Assembly (NCBI GenBank): GCA_030024085.1
Contig: JASEJE010000019.1
Location: forward strand, 1-64,000
Origin: Bacillota bacterium
GTDB taxonomy: Bacteria > Bacillota > SHA-98 > UBA4971
Reading direction: 5' to 3'
DNA length: 64,000 nt
Numbering within the stretch: position 1 is the first letter of the stretch; every line of letters begins with the position of its first letter. The notes under the pieces are model-generated. The model saw only the letters and a list, made by a program, of their open reading frames with translations. It had not been told where the DNA came from and did no database searches. This document shows, piece by piece, positions 1 to 9,774 of the stretch. The position numbers were made by a program, and so were the translations under genes.

Positions 1-905
1 TGCCCGAGGATGATTATGGCGCTCCATGTGATAGGGGCCAGCAGCGGAAGCTCCACGTAACGGTATACCTGCAAGGGGCTTGCCCCGTCCACCCGGGCCG
101 CCTCCCGTAGCTCGTCGGGGATGGTCCGTAGCCCGGCGAGGTAGAGCGCCATGGTGTACCCAGACATCTGCCACGTGGCCGCTATGACCACACCGATGAG
201 CGCCAGGTTGAAACCGTGAGGCTCAGGAAACGGCAGGAGCTGGAACTGCGTCGCCCCTCCTCCCAGGGTCCATGCGAGCAGCACCAGGCCCGGTAACCCC
301 GTCAGCGCAGCCGCCCGGAAACGCTGCCGCGCGGCGGACCACAGCCCCCAGGCAATGAGCACGAGCGCCGCACCCATCACCACGTAGTAAGGCAATGTCT
401 GCCAGTTGAACTGGAGGACCTGATCCCGACTGCTGAGCCACAGGAAGCTCGCAGGCGGCAAGCCTACCAGCGAAGGAAGCACGTTCACGCCGCCCCGGGG
501 CTGAAGAAGCCAGCGCCAGATGGTGCCGGTAACGATGAACGATAGCGACATGGGGAACAAAAAGATCGTGCGGAAGACCGCTTCGCCGCGAATACGCTGA
601 TCGAGGATAGTGGCGAGAAAGAGGCCGAGCGCAAGCGATGCGGCGACGAACAGCACAGTGAAGAAGACCATGCTCACGAGGTCCTGTCGAAAGCGCACGT
701 TGAGGAACCCGGTGAAGAGGTCCTGATAGTTTTGGGCCCCGACGAAGTGTATCTGGGGCCTCAGCGCGAGAGCGGCCCCCTGACCCCAGTCGGTAAGCGA
801 GATATGGATCGTCTGTCCGATGAACCCGTATACGAACACGGCCAGAAGAGCAAGAGATGGTAGCACAACAAGGACGGCCATGGTCTGGTCGCGCCTGGAC
901 CGCAT
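1..905 (-). CDS. Sugar ABC transporter permease, MalF/UgpA type (3' end cut by window edge)
   Basis: Membrane permease of a carbohydrate ABC importer that would work with the binding protein encoded just upstream. The frame is open from an ATG at 905 to the left edge (about 301 codons), so the C-terminus is missing. The protein begins [18 protein letters not shown] and runs into a first membrane helix; more helices follow, and the cytoplasmic EAA loop that docks the ATPase ([14 protein letters not shown]) lies near residue 268. The segment between about residues 150 and 230 is longer than in a typical 295-residue family member. An AAGGAGG SD at 914-920 fixes the start. No ATPase or second permease is visible; they may lie beyond the edge. 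Confidence 0.88.
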   Translation of the reverse strand, partial: MRSRRDQTMAVLVVLPSLALLAVFVYGFIGQTIHISLTDWGQGAALALRPQIHFVGAQNYQDLFTGFLNVRFRQDLVSMVFFTVLFVAASLALGLFLATILDQRIRGEAVFRTIFLFPMSLSFIVTGTIWRWLLQPRGGVNVLPSLVGLPPASFLWLSSRDQVLQFNWQTLPYYVVMGAALVLIAWGLWSAARQRFRAAALTGLPGLVLLAWTLGGGATQFQLLPFPEPHGFNLALIGVVIAATWQMSGYTMALYLAGLRTIPDELREAARVDGASPLQVYRYVELPLLAPITWSAIIILG

Positions 906-1206
906 CGGTCCCACCTCCTTCGCAACCCCTGCGCGGGCTCAGGCTATCTGTTTCCCACGTCTTGCGGCAACCCTGCACACGTTCACAGGATGCCCGGGGC
1001 ACGCCCCGGCACGCCCAAGGTCAAGGTAGCGACCAGGCGCGGCCGCGCGGTGCTGCCGCTGCGCTCCCAGGCATCCCGCCTCTCGACGCGCGATTGCAGT
1101 CTCGCGATGGCCGAATCGGCGCTCGTGGCACAGCGACCGCAGCGCACCCCGGGCATCCTTGGGGGGCCGCCGCATCCGAGGGCAGGCGGCGGTCCCTCCA
1201 TCCTCT
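906..1206. other. Intergenic spacer between binding protein and permease
   Basis: About 300 bp between the binding-protein stop and the permease start. Apart from the permease SD at 914-920 I see no coding frame, convincing terminator or promoter. Binding protein and permease are probably co-transcribed through it. Confidence 0.5.
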
Positions 1207-2469
1207 CTAACGACCTACACCAGACTGGATGGCAACCGCCTGGGCCGCGTTCGCCGCCGCCTCGGGGTTGCGGCTGTTCAGGAAGATCTCCATGACTGTG
1301 GCGAAGTCGTTCATGAACCGCTCGTTGGCAACCACTCCGTGGGCGAGGCTGCCTACGATGGCGTTGGCCCTCCAGTCCTTCGCAGCGCTCTGGAGGTAAG
1401 CGTTGTACTTGGACAGGTCGCTATCCACACGTGCGCTGATGGACCCCTTGAGCGGGTTGAAGGTGTCCTGGGCCTCCTTGCTTCCGAGCATCTTCAGCCA
1501 CGCGAGGGTGTTCTCGCGGTGCGGAGCGCCCACTGGCAGCCCAAAGGAGTCGGACAGCATCATGAACACGCCGGAGGTGCCGGGCGCAGGCGCCCAGCCG
1601 AAGTCCTTACCCGGCTGCAGCTTGAGGGTGGTGACCATGTAGCCCGCCGCCCAGTCGCCCATGACGTTGAATGCGGCCTGGCCTTTCACCACCATGTCGG
1701 TGGCCTGCTGCCAGGAGAGAGACGGAGCGTCCTGGTTGGTGTACTCGAGCACCTTGCCGAACGTCTTCCACGCCCCCACGACTTCCGGGCTCTTCCATGA
1801 CAGCTTGCCCTGCCAGAGCGCCTCCCACTTGTCCTTGCCGAGGCAAGCGAGGACGACGCTCTCCCAGAGGTGGGAGACGGTCCAGTTCTCACCCAGGGAG
1901 AGCGGGATCACGCCCTTCGCCTTGAGCGTCGGGGCGATGGCAAGGAACTCGTCCCACGTGGCGGGCGCCTTCACGCCCCACTTCTTGAGGTTGTCCGGCA
2001 CATACCAGAGTACATTGGACCTGTGGATGTTGACCGGCACGGACCAGATGCCGCGGTCGGTGCTGAGGAGTTTCAAGAGCCCCTCGGGGAAGGCCGACTT
2101 CCAGCCTTCCTTCGCATAGAGGTCGCTGAGATCCTCCATACGCCCGGCCACGACCCATGTGCCGATGAGTTCCTGCCCGGCGTGGACCTGGAAGGTGTCA
2201 GGCGGCTCACCGCCGAGCATGCGGGTCTTGAGGACGGCCTTGGCGTTCACCCCGGCTCCGCCGGTGACGGTGGAGTTGATGACCTGGACGCCAGGATGCT
2301 GCTTCTCGTAGAGCTCGATGAGCGCCTGCAGCGCGGGGCCCTCGTCTCCCGCCCACCAGGAGAAGATCTCGAGTTTGCCGCTGAGAGGAGCTGAGGCTGC
2401 CGTGGCGCCCAGGCACGCAACCAGGGTCACGCTAACCACCAGAACAGCGAGCCACTTCGATGTCCTCAT
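1207..2469 (-). CDS. Sugar ABC transporter substrate-binding protein (extracellular solute-binding family 1)
   Basis: Secreted or anchored receptor that captures a sugar for the permease downstream. A cleavable-type signal ([20 protein letters not shown]...ASA) is followed by the family-1 opening, [20 protein letters not shown], and the usual mid-protein and C-terminal features such as GDWAAGY and a late [15 protein letters not shown] segment. Length is 420 residues, normal for the family. I start at the ATG at 2469, not 36 bases upstream, because an AGGAGGGA SD sits just before it. The sugar is unknown; the nearby alpha-galactosidase remnant hints at a galactoside, but that is inference. Confidence 0.9.
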   Translation of the reverse strand: MRTSKWLAVLVVSVTLVACLGATAASAPLSGKLEIFSWWAGDEGPALQALIELYEKQHPGVQVINSTVTGGAGVNAKAVLKTRMLGGEPPDTFQVHAGQELIGTWVVAGRMEDLSDLYAKEGWKSAFPEGLLKLLSTDRGIWSVPVNIHRSNVLWYVPDNLKKWGVKAPATWDEFLAIAPTLKAKGVIPLSLGENWTVSHLWESVVLACLGKDKWEALWQGKLSWKSPEVVGAWKTFGKVLEYTNQDAPSLSWQQATDMVVKGQAAFNVMGDWAAGYMVTTLKLQPGKDFGWAPAPGTSGVFMMLSDSFGLPVGAPHRENTLAWLKMLGSKEAQDTFNPLKGSISARVDSDLSKYNAYLQSAAKDWRANAIVGSLAHGVVANERFMNDFATVMEIFLNSRNPEAAANAAQAVAIQSGVGR

Positions 2470-3100
2470 CTCTATCCCTCCTGACGAAATGGTATCCGGG
2501 AGCATGTTTCACTCTACACACTCGTGTCAGTTCGAGCCATGCAAGTCCGGCAAGTCCTGGGGATTCCACCGGTCCGGGCTACCCGGGTTCGCCCGTCGCT
2601 GATGGCTTCCGCCGCCCGATACCACCTCCCTCCTTCAGAACCACCCCATTTCCCCCCGCTCCATACGCGCGGCGCCCGGACAGGCGCCTCAAGCGGCTGG
2701 CTCTTCGCCGGGCCGGCCTTTCGACACGCCCGGCTGCCAGCACGGCCTGGATCATGGAGTCCAGGCCGGGCCGGGTCGGGCACGGTCCGTCCCGATACCC
2801 CAGGCTCACCCGCGCCTGGCTTCATTTATGCTGTAAACAAAGTCGAGCTGGCCCTCACGTTTGCTCACGTTGCATCCGGGGGACTGGGAGAATTCCGCCC
2901 TGAACCTGTTACTGCGGCCCCTCACCTGCTTATGGGCGCCCTTCCCGGGCCTTTCATCTGGCGGGGCCTGTTCCCAGAGCTGGAACGCCGCTCCGCTGCT
3001 CAGCCGGTACTTTCTACACTGGTCGAAGAACTCCTCCTCGCGCTGGCGCGTGGTTCCGCCCAATCTGCGGGCCCGGGTCGCTGCCTGCAGGGCGCATGTT
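2470..3100. other. 630-bp intergenic stretch with no gene recognised
   Basis: It lies between the MFS transporter stop and the binding-protein start. Frames here are short, overlap on both strands and show no recognisable domain. A minus-strand frame around 2810-3060 has a mixed, protein-like composition (RQREEEFFDQCRKY) but no family I know; it could be decayed sequence. The promoter of the sugar importer should be here, but I could not find a convincing -35/-10 pair. Confidence 0.4.
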
Positions 3101-4423
3101 TCAGAGGCTAACGCCAGCCCCCACGATCTTGTCCCGTTTCTCCCGCAAGTACCGCCCCAGGCTGCTGAGGTCACCATCGATGGTGAGCGCCATGGCCCCG
3201 TATAGCACGGCGCACGGGATCCACATGAAAACCGCGAACAGCATCGCATAGAGATAGCCGTGGCTACGGATGAGCATGCCGCCGAGGAAGGGACCTATCC
3301 CTCGCCCAAGGCTATCCGTGATGTTATGGAGCCCGAACACCGACCCCCGGCGCTCAGGCGGGTTCACGTTAATGAGCATGGCCTTGATATTGGCGGAGGG
3401 GATCGTCACGACCACTCCTGTCAGGAAACTGGCGACCAGAGGCATGGCCATCGCGTGCGATCCCATGGCAGGCGTAAGGTGCATCGTCATGATCATATAG
3501 CCCGGAGCCACCCCGGCGAGCACGGCGCCCGCACAGAAGAGAGGCAACGCCCTCGGCGACCGCCGGAATATCCTGTCACCAGTCCAGCCGCCGAGAAGTC
3601 CGCCTGCCGTCGCCCCGAGGCCGAGAACGAGGGTGAGCATCGTCGCAAACTCCTTCGTGAAGCCCTTGCCCTCGTAGAAAGGTATCAGGAAAAAGGGGAT
3701 GAGCCCCCACGGGATTGAACCGGGTATCCCCTGGACGAACCCCAGCAGGTTGGTCCTGTTGGCAAGCACGGCCTTGAGGTCCGAGAACCTGATCCTTTCG
3801 GTATACTCGAAACCCCGCTTCAGGAGGTCAGCGAGCTCCTTCTCGCGCGCGCCCCGTTTCGGCTCCCTGGCCATAAGCATGAACACCGGCACGAGCGCGA
3901 AGTTCGGGACCGCGGCAAGAATGAACGGCAGCCGCCAGCCGTATGTTCCGGCCAGAAAGCCGGGCATCACCTGGCCGAGCATCTCACCGATCCCCCATGC
4001 TGTGCTGACGAACGCTATGGCGGTGGCCCTGTGCTCAGCGCTGAAGTAATCGCCCACGAGCGAGAAGGTGATCGGAAAGATGCCCCCCACCCCGAGGCCG
4101 GTGAGGATTCTCAAGACCAGGAGCTGGTTATATGTGGTCGTGAAAGCCCTCACCCCCGTCAGGAAGCAGGGGATCTCGCCGAGAAGCACGGTGAATGCGA
4201 GCAGCTTCTTCCGCGAGAAGCGGTCGGTGAAGTACCCGAAGAACATGCTCACCAGCGCCCCAAGGATCGTGAACGCCGACCCGATGATTCCGATCTGCCG
4301 TTCGTCTATCCGATACTCAGCCATGATCTCCCGTACGACCGGATTCATGGCATTCTGGTCCGCGAAAAGCCACACCGAGATCATGACCAGGACGGCCAGG
4401 GTCCACTTTTCCCTGTTCGACAC
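3101..4423 (-). CDS. MFS transporter (Spinster/sugar-phosphate-like)
   Basis: Twelve-helix major facilitator protein, 440 residues. After the N-terminal helix (LAVLVMISVWLFADQNAMNP) comes the loop 2-3 signature GYFTDRFSRKKL and, in the second half, a related GGWTGDRIFRRSPR. Substrate is not deducible. The start chosen is the GTG at 4423, preceded by GGGAGGA at good spacing; it overlaps the TAG stop of the alpha-galactosidase remnant in the string TAGTG, so the two were translationally coupled. Coupling to a glycosidase suggests a sugar or sugar-derivative cargo, by inference. Confidence 0.85.
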   Translation of the reverse strand: MSNREKWTLAVLVMISVWLFADQNAMNPVVREIMAEYRIDERQIGIIGSAFTILGALVSMFFGYFTDRFSRKKLLAFTVLLGEIPCFLTGVRAFTTTYNQLLVLRILTGLGVGGIFPITFSLVGDYFSAEHRATAIAFVSTAWGIGEMLGQVMPGFLAGTYGWRLPFILAAVPNFALVPVFMLMAREPKRGAREKELADLLKRGFEYTERIRFSDLKAVLANRTNLLGFVQGIPGSIPWGLIPFFLIPFYEGKGFTKEFATMLTLVLGLGATAGGLLGGWTGDRIFRRSPRALPLFCAGAVLAGVAPGYMIMTMHLTPAMGSHAMAMPLVASFLTGVVVTIPSANIKAMLINVNPPERRGSVFGLHNITDSLGRGIGPFLGGMLIRSHGYLYAMLFAVFMWIPCAVLYGAMALTIDGDLSSLGRYLREKRDKIVGAGVSL

Positions 4424-5557
4424 TACCTGCTTCCTCCCTCGCTTGCTCTTATCACCCACATGCCAAGCACGCGCTCCGGGATCACCGTCTCGCCATTTAC
4501 TCTGAAGCTACCTGCGTTCTCAGGCACTCTGATGTACACGTCCCGCTTCCTGACTGCTCGCTCGTGGTAATCCATCACGATATCGCTGCCGTCCACTTCG
4601 AGCCTCGATACCTCGCAGCCCGGGAAGAGGTGGCCTGTGCTTCCCACAATTGCGAAGTCTTCCGTCCCGGCCTTCAGGAAGCACACAGACTGGTACGGCC
4701 CCAACCTGATGTGCGTTCCGCCGGGAATGAAGCGGCCGCGGCCGAAGTACACGCCCGGCCCAGGCTTTGCGCTCTCCTCGCGTGCACCGAGGTTGGCGAA
4801 GGCCTCATACTGCCTGTTGTCGATGGTGAATTCCACGTGGCACACGTCCCCCGAGCGCTCGACGTGCCGTATACTCTTCTCGACAACGGGAAACTGCGAG
4901 AGGTAAATCTCCAGCTCCTGCTCGGAATACGTATCGATGTTGTCGGACGTGAATACCAGGGTCCCAAATACGTGGTTCAGGAGGAACAACGTGTACCGCT
5001 GGTCCGGGCTAAGCCGGTTTCCCTTGTTCCTCAGGATGAAGACATCAGGGTCGCTGCCGAAGACGTTGCCGTTCAGGTGCCAGCGGCCAATGGCGCTCGC
5101 GAGCGAGTTTGCCGTGGACACCCTTTCACGGTAGCCCAGCCATCGGAGAAGGCGGTCATCCCACACCCGTCCACCCGTGCAGGTTGCCCGGCCGGCCGCT
5201 GTACCGGTGAAACGCATAGTCTCCGTACGGCCCCAGCAGCGGCCGGGCTACGGCCACGATCCCCCTCATGCTCTCCGCGGGGTCGAATTCCCGGCTCTCG
5301 GTCCAGCTCTGGAAGCCATTCACGTAGACGCGGTCGTGGGCCGAAGGCCGCAGCGATATCTCCAGAGACAGCTCATTTAGCACCATCTCGCGGGCCGGCT
5401 CGATTGTCAGTGAAAAGACCAGCCCACTGCCCTCGCGCTGCGCACGCGGCAGGATCAGGGCGTCGGGCCCCTTGAAGTCAGTCAGCGCATCGAAGACCGC
5501 AGTCTTGCGCTTGCCGCCCACCGAACACCTGATACGCCCACCAGTCACCTCTACCAC
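4423..5557 (-). pseudogene. Alpha-galactosidase-like (GH36-type) gene with catalytic core deleted and frame shifted
   Basis: The first frame (5557-5156, GTG start with a good GGGAGG SD) encodes the N-terminal beta-sandwich of a GH36-type glycosidase (NGFQSWTESREF, GDYAFHRYSG, HGWT) and stops after 133 residues. The second frame resumes at about 5170 with what looks like the end of the barrel and the C-terminal domain (RWLGYRERVSTANSLASAIG, DVFILRNKGNRLS, Q.YTLFLLNHVFGTLVFTSD) and ends at 4423. The roughly 300 residues expected between them, with the catalytic Asp residues, are absent, and the frames differ. It is therefore an internal deletion derivative, not one sequencing indel. The family call rests on remembered motifs. 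Confidence 0.7.
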
Positions 5558-5612
5558 GGCACTCGCCTCCCGGCTCGAGAAGCCTGCGGGCCGCGACGAC
5601 GCATGGCCCAGG

Positions 5613-5752
5613 TTACGCCCGCGCCCTGTGCTTTACCGAAGAGATCTTTCCTGCAAATACCACGAACTCCTTCACAAGTTGCTCGTGACCCGGGTCGTCC
5701 TCGCGGTCCGCGTTTGCCCGCTGCGCAGCAACAATGGCTACATGGGGCGCTG
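5613..5752 (-). pseudogene. Degenerate duplicate of the ABC-F gene's 3' end
   Basis: Directly after the ABC-F stop, in another frame, the minus strand reads a segment ending ...DDPGHEQLVKEFVVFAGK ISSVKHR and a TAA at 5613-5615. The ABC-F protein itself ends ...DDPEYQKLTEEFISVARRVSS. The two line up residue for residue over about 30 positions, so this looks like a partial tandem duplication of the 3' end, now without a start. A real short gene is unlikely because no SD or start is evident. Confidence 0.5.
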
Positions 5753-7606
5753 CTATGGCCCGGAGGTCCTCGACGACACCCTCCTGGCAACCGAGATAAA
5801 CTCCTCCGTGAGCTTCTGGTACTCGGGGTCGTCCTGGCTGACCTCGCCGAGCCTCGACGCGAGGACGCTCAGGCGGTTCTCCAGCAACAACCGCTCGTCG
5901 TCGCTCAGCTCACCCTCTCTCACTTTGCCCTCGTCACCTCTGCCCGCTCCGGCAGACGGCGCGCCCCCTTCACTCCGAGCCCTGAGATAATCCTCATAGC
6001 CCCCGAGGCAAACCCTCACCGTCTCCTTCTCGATGGCGAGGATCTTGTTGCACACCCGGCTGAGGAGGTACCTGTCGTGCGACACCAGGATGAGCGTGCC
6101 GTCGTAGTTCTCGAGGGCCTCTTCCACCCGCTCCCGGGACGGAATGTCCAGATAGTTCGTGGGCTCGTCAAGGAGGAGGAGGTTCGCCGGGGAAAGGAGC
6201 ATCTTCAGGAGAGCGAGCCTCGCCTTCTCCCCCGCGCTCAGCGACCCGACGCGCTTATGGACGGAGTCGCCTGAGAACAGGAAGCATCCGAGTAGCAGGC
6301 GAACCTGTTCCCGTTCGCCTCCCGCCAAGAGAGCCTCCTCCAGGACTGTCCTCTCGTCAGCCAGGCCGGCCAGCTCCTGGTTAAAGTATGCGACCCTCGC
6401 CGAGGGCGAGACCCACATCTCTCCCCCGGAGATGCCTTCATGGCCGGCGATGATCCTCAGGAGCGTCGTCTTGCCGGCACCGTTTGGCCCCACGAGGCCC
6501 ACTCTGTCGCCCCGCATCACCGCGAAGGACGCTCCCGAGAAGACGCAGCGCCCGTCGTAGAACTTGCTGACGTCGCTCGCAGTCACCATGCGACGGCCCG
6601 ACTTCCCGTCCGACGTCACCTGAAGCCGGATGGCCGGGTCGGCTTGCGGGCGATCGACCCGCTCCGCCTCCAGGCGCTCGAGCCTTCTAATGGTCGCCTT
6701 CGCGCGCCTAGCAAGCTTCTCGGCCCTGTGGCGGTAGAACACGTCGGAGGCCCTGATCTCGGTGTTCTTCCCCGCGTCGCGGTGAGCGCGGCAGGACCAC
6801 TCCATCTGCCTCGCTATCATCTCCCTGAGTTTCCGCGATTGCTTCGCCTGTTCCAGGTATACACGCATCTGGCGCTCGAACCGCTCCTCCACGGCCTTTC
6901 TATATGCTGTGTAGTTGCCTGGGAACGATTCAGCGCCGCCGGGCCCGAGCGCGATGACCCTGGACACGGTTTGGTCCAGGAAGTACCGGTCGTGCGAGAC
7001 CACGACGACAGTTCCCGGAAACCCCTGAACATACCTCTCGAGCCATCTCAGGCCCTCCTCGTCCAGATGGTTCGTGGGCTCGTCCAGGAGCAGGCACTCG
7101 GCCTCCTCCAGCCACAGCCTGGCAAGGGCAAGGCGGGTCTTCTCCCCGCCGCTCAGGGTGTCGACGGGCTGCTCGAGCCCGTTCTTCTCAAGGTCGAACC
7201 GCCCCAGCGCCTCCAGGACTCTACCGTCCGCTGCGAGCGCTTCTGATACAAGCCGGCGAAGGTGGCGGCCTGCCCCTTCCCCTCCACGCTGGTTGCAGCC
7301 GTCGCGCGGGTCCGGACCGCTACCGAGGTCGAGGCCGCGCGCAAGCTCCGAGGCAATGGTCGTGCCAGGGGCAAAGCCCATGTCCTGGGCGAGGTATCCC
7401 ACCCGCACCTCCTCGCGAAAGAAAACGACCCTGCCCGAATCAGGTTCGAGAAGACGAGCAATGATCTTCAGGGCCGTGGTCTTGCCTGCGCCATTGGCGC
7501 CGACGATCGCGACCTTCTCGCGTTCCGCGACGGTGAACGATACGTCCCTCAGGACGTCTCTTGGCCCATATGACTTTCCTGCGTGCTCGAGTGCGAACAG
7601 AGGCAC
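5753..7606 (-). CDS. ABC-F family ATPase (ribosome-associated type)
   Basis: Soluble protein with two ABC cassettes and no membrane domain, the layout of ABC-F translation or antibiotic-protection factors. Cassette 1 has Walker A GANGAGKTTALKI, signature LSGGEKTRLALARL and Walker B CLLLDEPTNHLD; cassette 2 has GPNGAGKTTLLRI, signature LSAGEKARLALLKML (Ala for the second Gly) and LLLLDEPTNYLD. The interdomain linker is basic and helical. A Gly/Arg-rich insert (GSGPDPRDGCNQRGGEGAGR) interrupts cassette 1. The GTG at 7606 has GGGAGGG at ideal spacing; an ATG at 7612 abuts the same SD and is less likely. Specific role unknown. Confidence 0.88.
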   Translation of the reverse strand: MPLFALEHAGKSYGPRDVLRDVSFTVAEREKVAIVGANGAGKTTALKIIARLLEPDSGRVVFFREEVRVGYLAQDMGFAPGTTIASELARGLDLGSGPDPRDGCNQRGGEGAGRHLRRLVSEALAADGRVLEALGRFDLEKNGLEQPVDTLSGGEKTRLALARLWLEEAECLLLDEPTNHLDEEGLRWLERYVQGFPGTVVVVSHDRYFLDQTVSRVIALGPGGAESFPGNYTAYRKAVEERFERQMRVYLEQAKQSRKLREMIARQMEWSCRAHRDAGKNTEIRASDVFYRHRAEKLARRAKATIRRLERLEAERVDRPQADPAIRLQVTSDGKSGRRMVTASDVSKFYDGRCVFSGASFAVMRGDRVGLVGPNGAGKTTLLRIIAGHEGISGGEMWVSPSARVAYFNQELAGLADERTVLEEALLAGGEREQVRLLLGCFLFSGDSVHKRVGSLSAGEKARLALLKMLLSPANLLLLDEPTNYLDIPSRERVEEALENYDGTLILVSHDRYLLSRVCNKILAIEKETVRVCLGGYEDYLRARSEGGAPSAGAGRGDEGKVREGELSDDERLLLENRLSVLASRLGEVSQDDPEYQKLTEEFISVARRVSSRTSGP

Positions 7607-8088
7607 GCTCATCCCTCCCAGGGAGGCGATGCCAGGGGGCCCGGGGCGACAGGCGCCAGCCAGTCGCCCACGGGGATTATGCAGAGGTTGCAGGGAGGTA
7701 TGAGACACCTGCGGTGTGATGCTGCGGGTTCACTCAGCGGAGCGGGTGGACTGGGACGTGGTGAGGTTGACCGAAGGCGCCGGCCTGCCCGGCCGCCATC
7801 TGGCGTCCGCGGCATGGGCATGGCACCGGCCCCTCGTATGGCCCGCATAGAGTGATGACTGCCTGCTTCCCGCCTGCGCCACGCTACCGTGCGCCTGTGC
7901 GCGGCGGAAAACGCGTGTATGCGAACGAAGGCAACCTCCGAAAGACCTGCCTCGCAGGCTCCCCGACATTCGCCGTGTATTGACGAAGTCTGCACGTCGT
8001 ATTCCGTTGGCTGGGGAGTCTACCTGTTCCTCATGGCAGTCTTCCTGGTTGACCTCCGTGACATCGATATGGGGTTCCGCAGATTATA
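7607..8088. other. 480-bp intergenic stretch with no gene recognised
   Basis: Between the lpdA stop and the ABC-F start. The only long frames are Arg/Ala/Pro-rich shadows with no SD and no domain. An isolated AT-rich patch at 8078-8094 overlaps the lpdA stop codon and contains a TATAAT-like hexamer on the minus strand without a matching -35. Confidence 0.4.
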
Positions 8089-9486
8089 CTATACATGGAT
8101 CGCCATGCGGTGGACGGCCTCGGCGGCCTCGCCAATGGCCTCCGCAAGCGTCGGATGCGCGTGTATGGTCTTCGCAAACTCTGCGACGGTCATCTTCATC
8201 CGCACCGCCGCCGTTGGCTCCGGAATGAGCTCGGTGGCGTGCGGACCCACTATGTGGATACCGAGAATCCTGTCGGTGCCGCCGTCCGCGATTATCTTTA
8301 CGAAGCCCTCTGCCTCGCCCATCGCAAGAGCCTTGCCGCTCGCCGTGAATGGGAACTTCCCTACCCTCACGTCGAAGCCTTCCTCCTTGGCCTGGCGCTC
8401 GTTCAGCCCGACGCTCGCCACCTCGGGCGAGGTGAAGATGGCGCTCGGAACCGCTCCGTACGACATGCGCCTGTCGCCGCCGGCTATGTTGTGGGCCGCA
8501 ACGATCCCCTGCGCCGACGCCACGTGCGCCAGCATGACCTTGCCGACGACATCGCCGATGGCGTAGATGCCCGGGACATTCGTGGCCATGCGGTCGTTCA
8601 CCACGACCTCGCCCCTCTTCCCCGCCTGAACCCCGACATCCTCAAGGCCAAGGCCCTCAGAGTTGGGCTTTCGGCCGACCGATAGGAGTACCCGGGATGC
8701 GGCCAGGCGCTCGCCGCCATCAAGCGTGGCCACGGCCCCGTCTCCCTCGGCGGCGATGCGCTCGATCTTGACGCCGGTCCGCACCACGATCCCACGCTTC
8801 TTCAGGGAGGACGCCACGGCCGCAGCTGAATCCGGGTCCTCCATTGGCAGCACCGTCGGCATTATGTCAACCACCGTAACCTGGCTGCCCAGGCTGGAGA
8901 AAATGAACGCAAACTCGCACCCGATGACGCCTCCACCCACTATGAGCAGGCTCTCTGGCACATCCTGAGAGTCAAGGGCCTCGTCGCTGGTGATGATTGC
9001 TCGGCCATCGTACCCGAACGACTGGAAGAGCATGGGCTTTGACCCGGTTGCGATGATTGTGTCGCGCGCCTTCACCTCGGCGGGCCCGTCTTTCGCATCG
9101 ACCTCGACCCTCCCGGGACCTGACAGCTTTCCGACGCCGGCAATCACGGTGACCTTGTTCTTCTTCAGAAGGAAGCCGACTCCCGCGCGGAGTCTCGCGA
9201 CCACCTGGTTCTTCCGCCCCACCATCCTATCGAAGCGCGCCCGGACCTCGCGCTCGCCGCCCTCGCCGCCAATCTCCACTCCGAACTCGGCAAGGCGCCT
9301 CGCCATCTCGAGGGCGTGGGTGCTCGCAACGAGCGCTTTGGTGGGGATGCAGCCCCTGTTCAGGCACGTCCCGCCAAGCTGGTCCTTCTCAATGAGGCAT
9401 ACCGAGCGACCAAGCTGTGCCGCCCTAATGGCCGCGACGTACCCGCCCGGCCCTCCTCCTATCACCGCCACATCGAACTCAGCCAA
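8089..9486 (-). CDS. lpdA: Dihydrolipoyl dehydrogenase (E3)
   Basis: FAD-dependent cytoplasmic enzyme that reoxidises dihydrolipoamide in 2-oxoacid dehydrogenase or glycine-cleavage complexes. Seen in order: N-terminal FAD fold GGGPGGYVAAIRAAQLG, redox disulfide GGTCLNRGCIPTKAL (residues about 39-53), NAD-binding GGGVIGCEFA, FAD motif GIYAIGDVVG, and C-terminal catalytic HAHPTLAEAIGEA. Length 465 is standard. The start is a TTG at 9486 with an upstream GAGGTG. No lipoyl-carrying partner is encoded nearby, so the complex it serves is unknown. Confidence 0.95.
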   Translation of the reverse strand: MAEFDVAVIGGGPGGYVAAIRAAQLGRSVCLIEKDQLGGTCLNRGCIPTKALVASTHALEMARRLAEFGVEIGGEGGEREVRARFDRMVGRKNQVVARLRAGVGFLLKKNKVTVIAGVGKLSGPGRVEVDAKDGPAEVKARDTIIATGSKPMLFQSFGYDGRAIITSDEALDSQDVPESLLIVGGGVIGCEFAFIFSSLGSQVTVVDIMPTVLPMEDPDSAAAVASSLKKRGIVVRTGVKIERIAAEGDGAVATLDGGERLAASRVLLSVGRKPNSEGLGLEDVGVQAGKRGEVVVNDRMATNVPGIYAIGDVVGKVMLAHVASAQGIVAAHNIAGGDRRMSYGAVPSAIFTSPEVASVGLNERQAKEEGFDVRVGKFPFTASGKALAMGEAEGFVKIIADGGTDRILGIHIVGPHATELIPEPTAAVRMKMTVAEFAKTIHAHPTLAEAIGEAAEAVHRMAIHV

Positions 9487-9662
9487 AGTGTAACACCTCT
9501 TCCTCCCCGGCCGCCCGGTCTACAGGTGCAGAGACTGCCTCCGTCTCCCAGGAGGCCTGCGACGTTGCGTGCCGAAGGCTGCACGTTTGCCGCGTGTCTT
9601 GGTGGAACTCCGGGTCTGGGCCGCCGAATCCGGAAAACCCTGTCGGCCGAGTACCGGTGGTC

Positions 9663-9774
9663 GAGACCGTTGATTCTCCCCAGTAGCTGCCAGGTTGGCC
9701 CTGGACGGCGACCGTTTTCCGGGATTCCATCGAGCTACGTTGCCATAGAGTGGAGGAAATCAGCAGTCTCGTGG
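9663..9774 (-). repeat. Copy 1 of a second intergenic repeat family (about 112 bp)
   Basis: Read on the minus strand, this segment (CTCCACTCTATGGCAACG, GGAATCCCGGAAAACGGTCG, ending AATCAACGGTCTC) matches 24158-24273 on the plus strand at well over 80% by eye, including the flanking GAT...ATC arms. No SD or conserved reading frame accompanies it. It occupies most of the lpdA-alr gap (9487-9833), in which I see nothing else. Confidence 0.7.
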
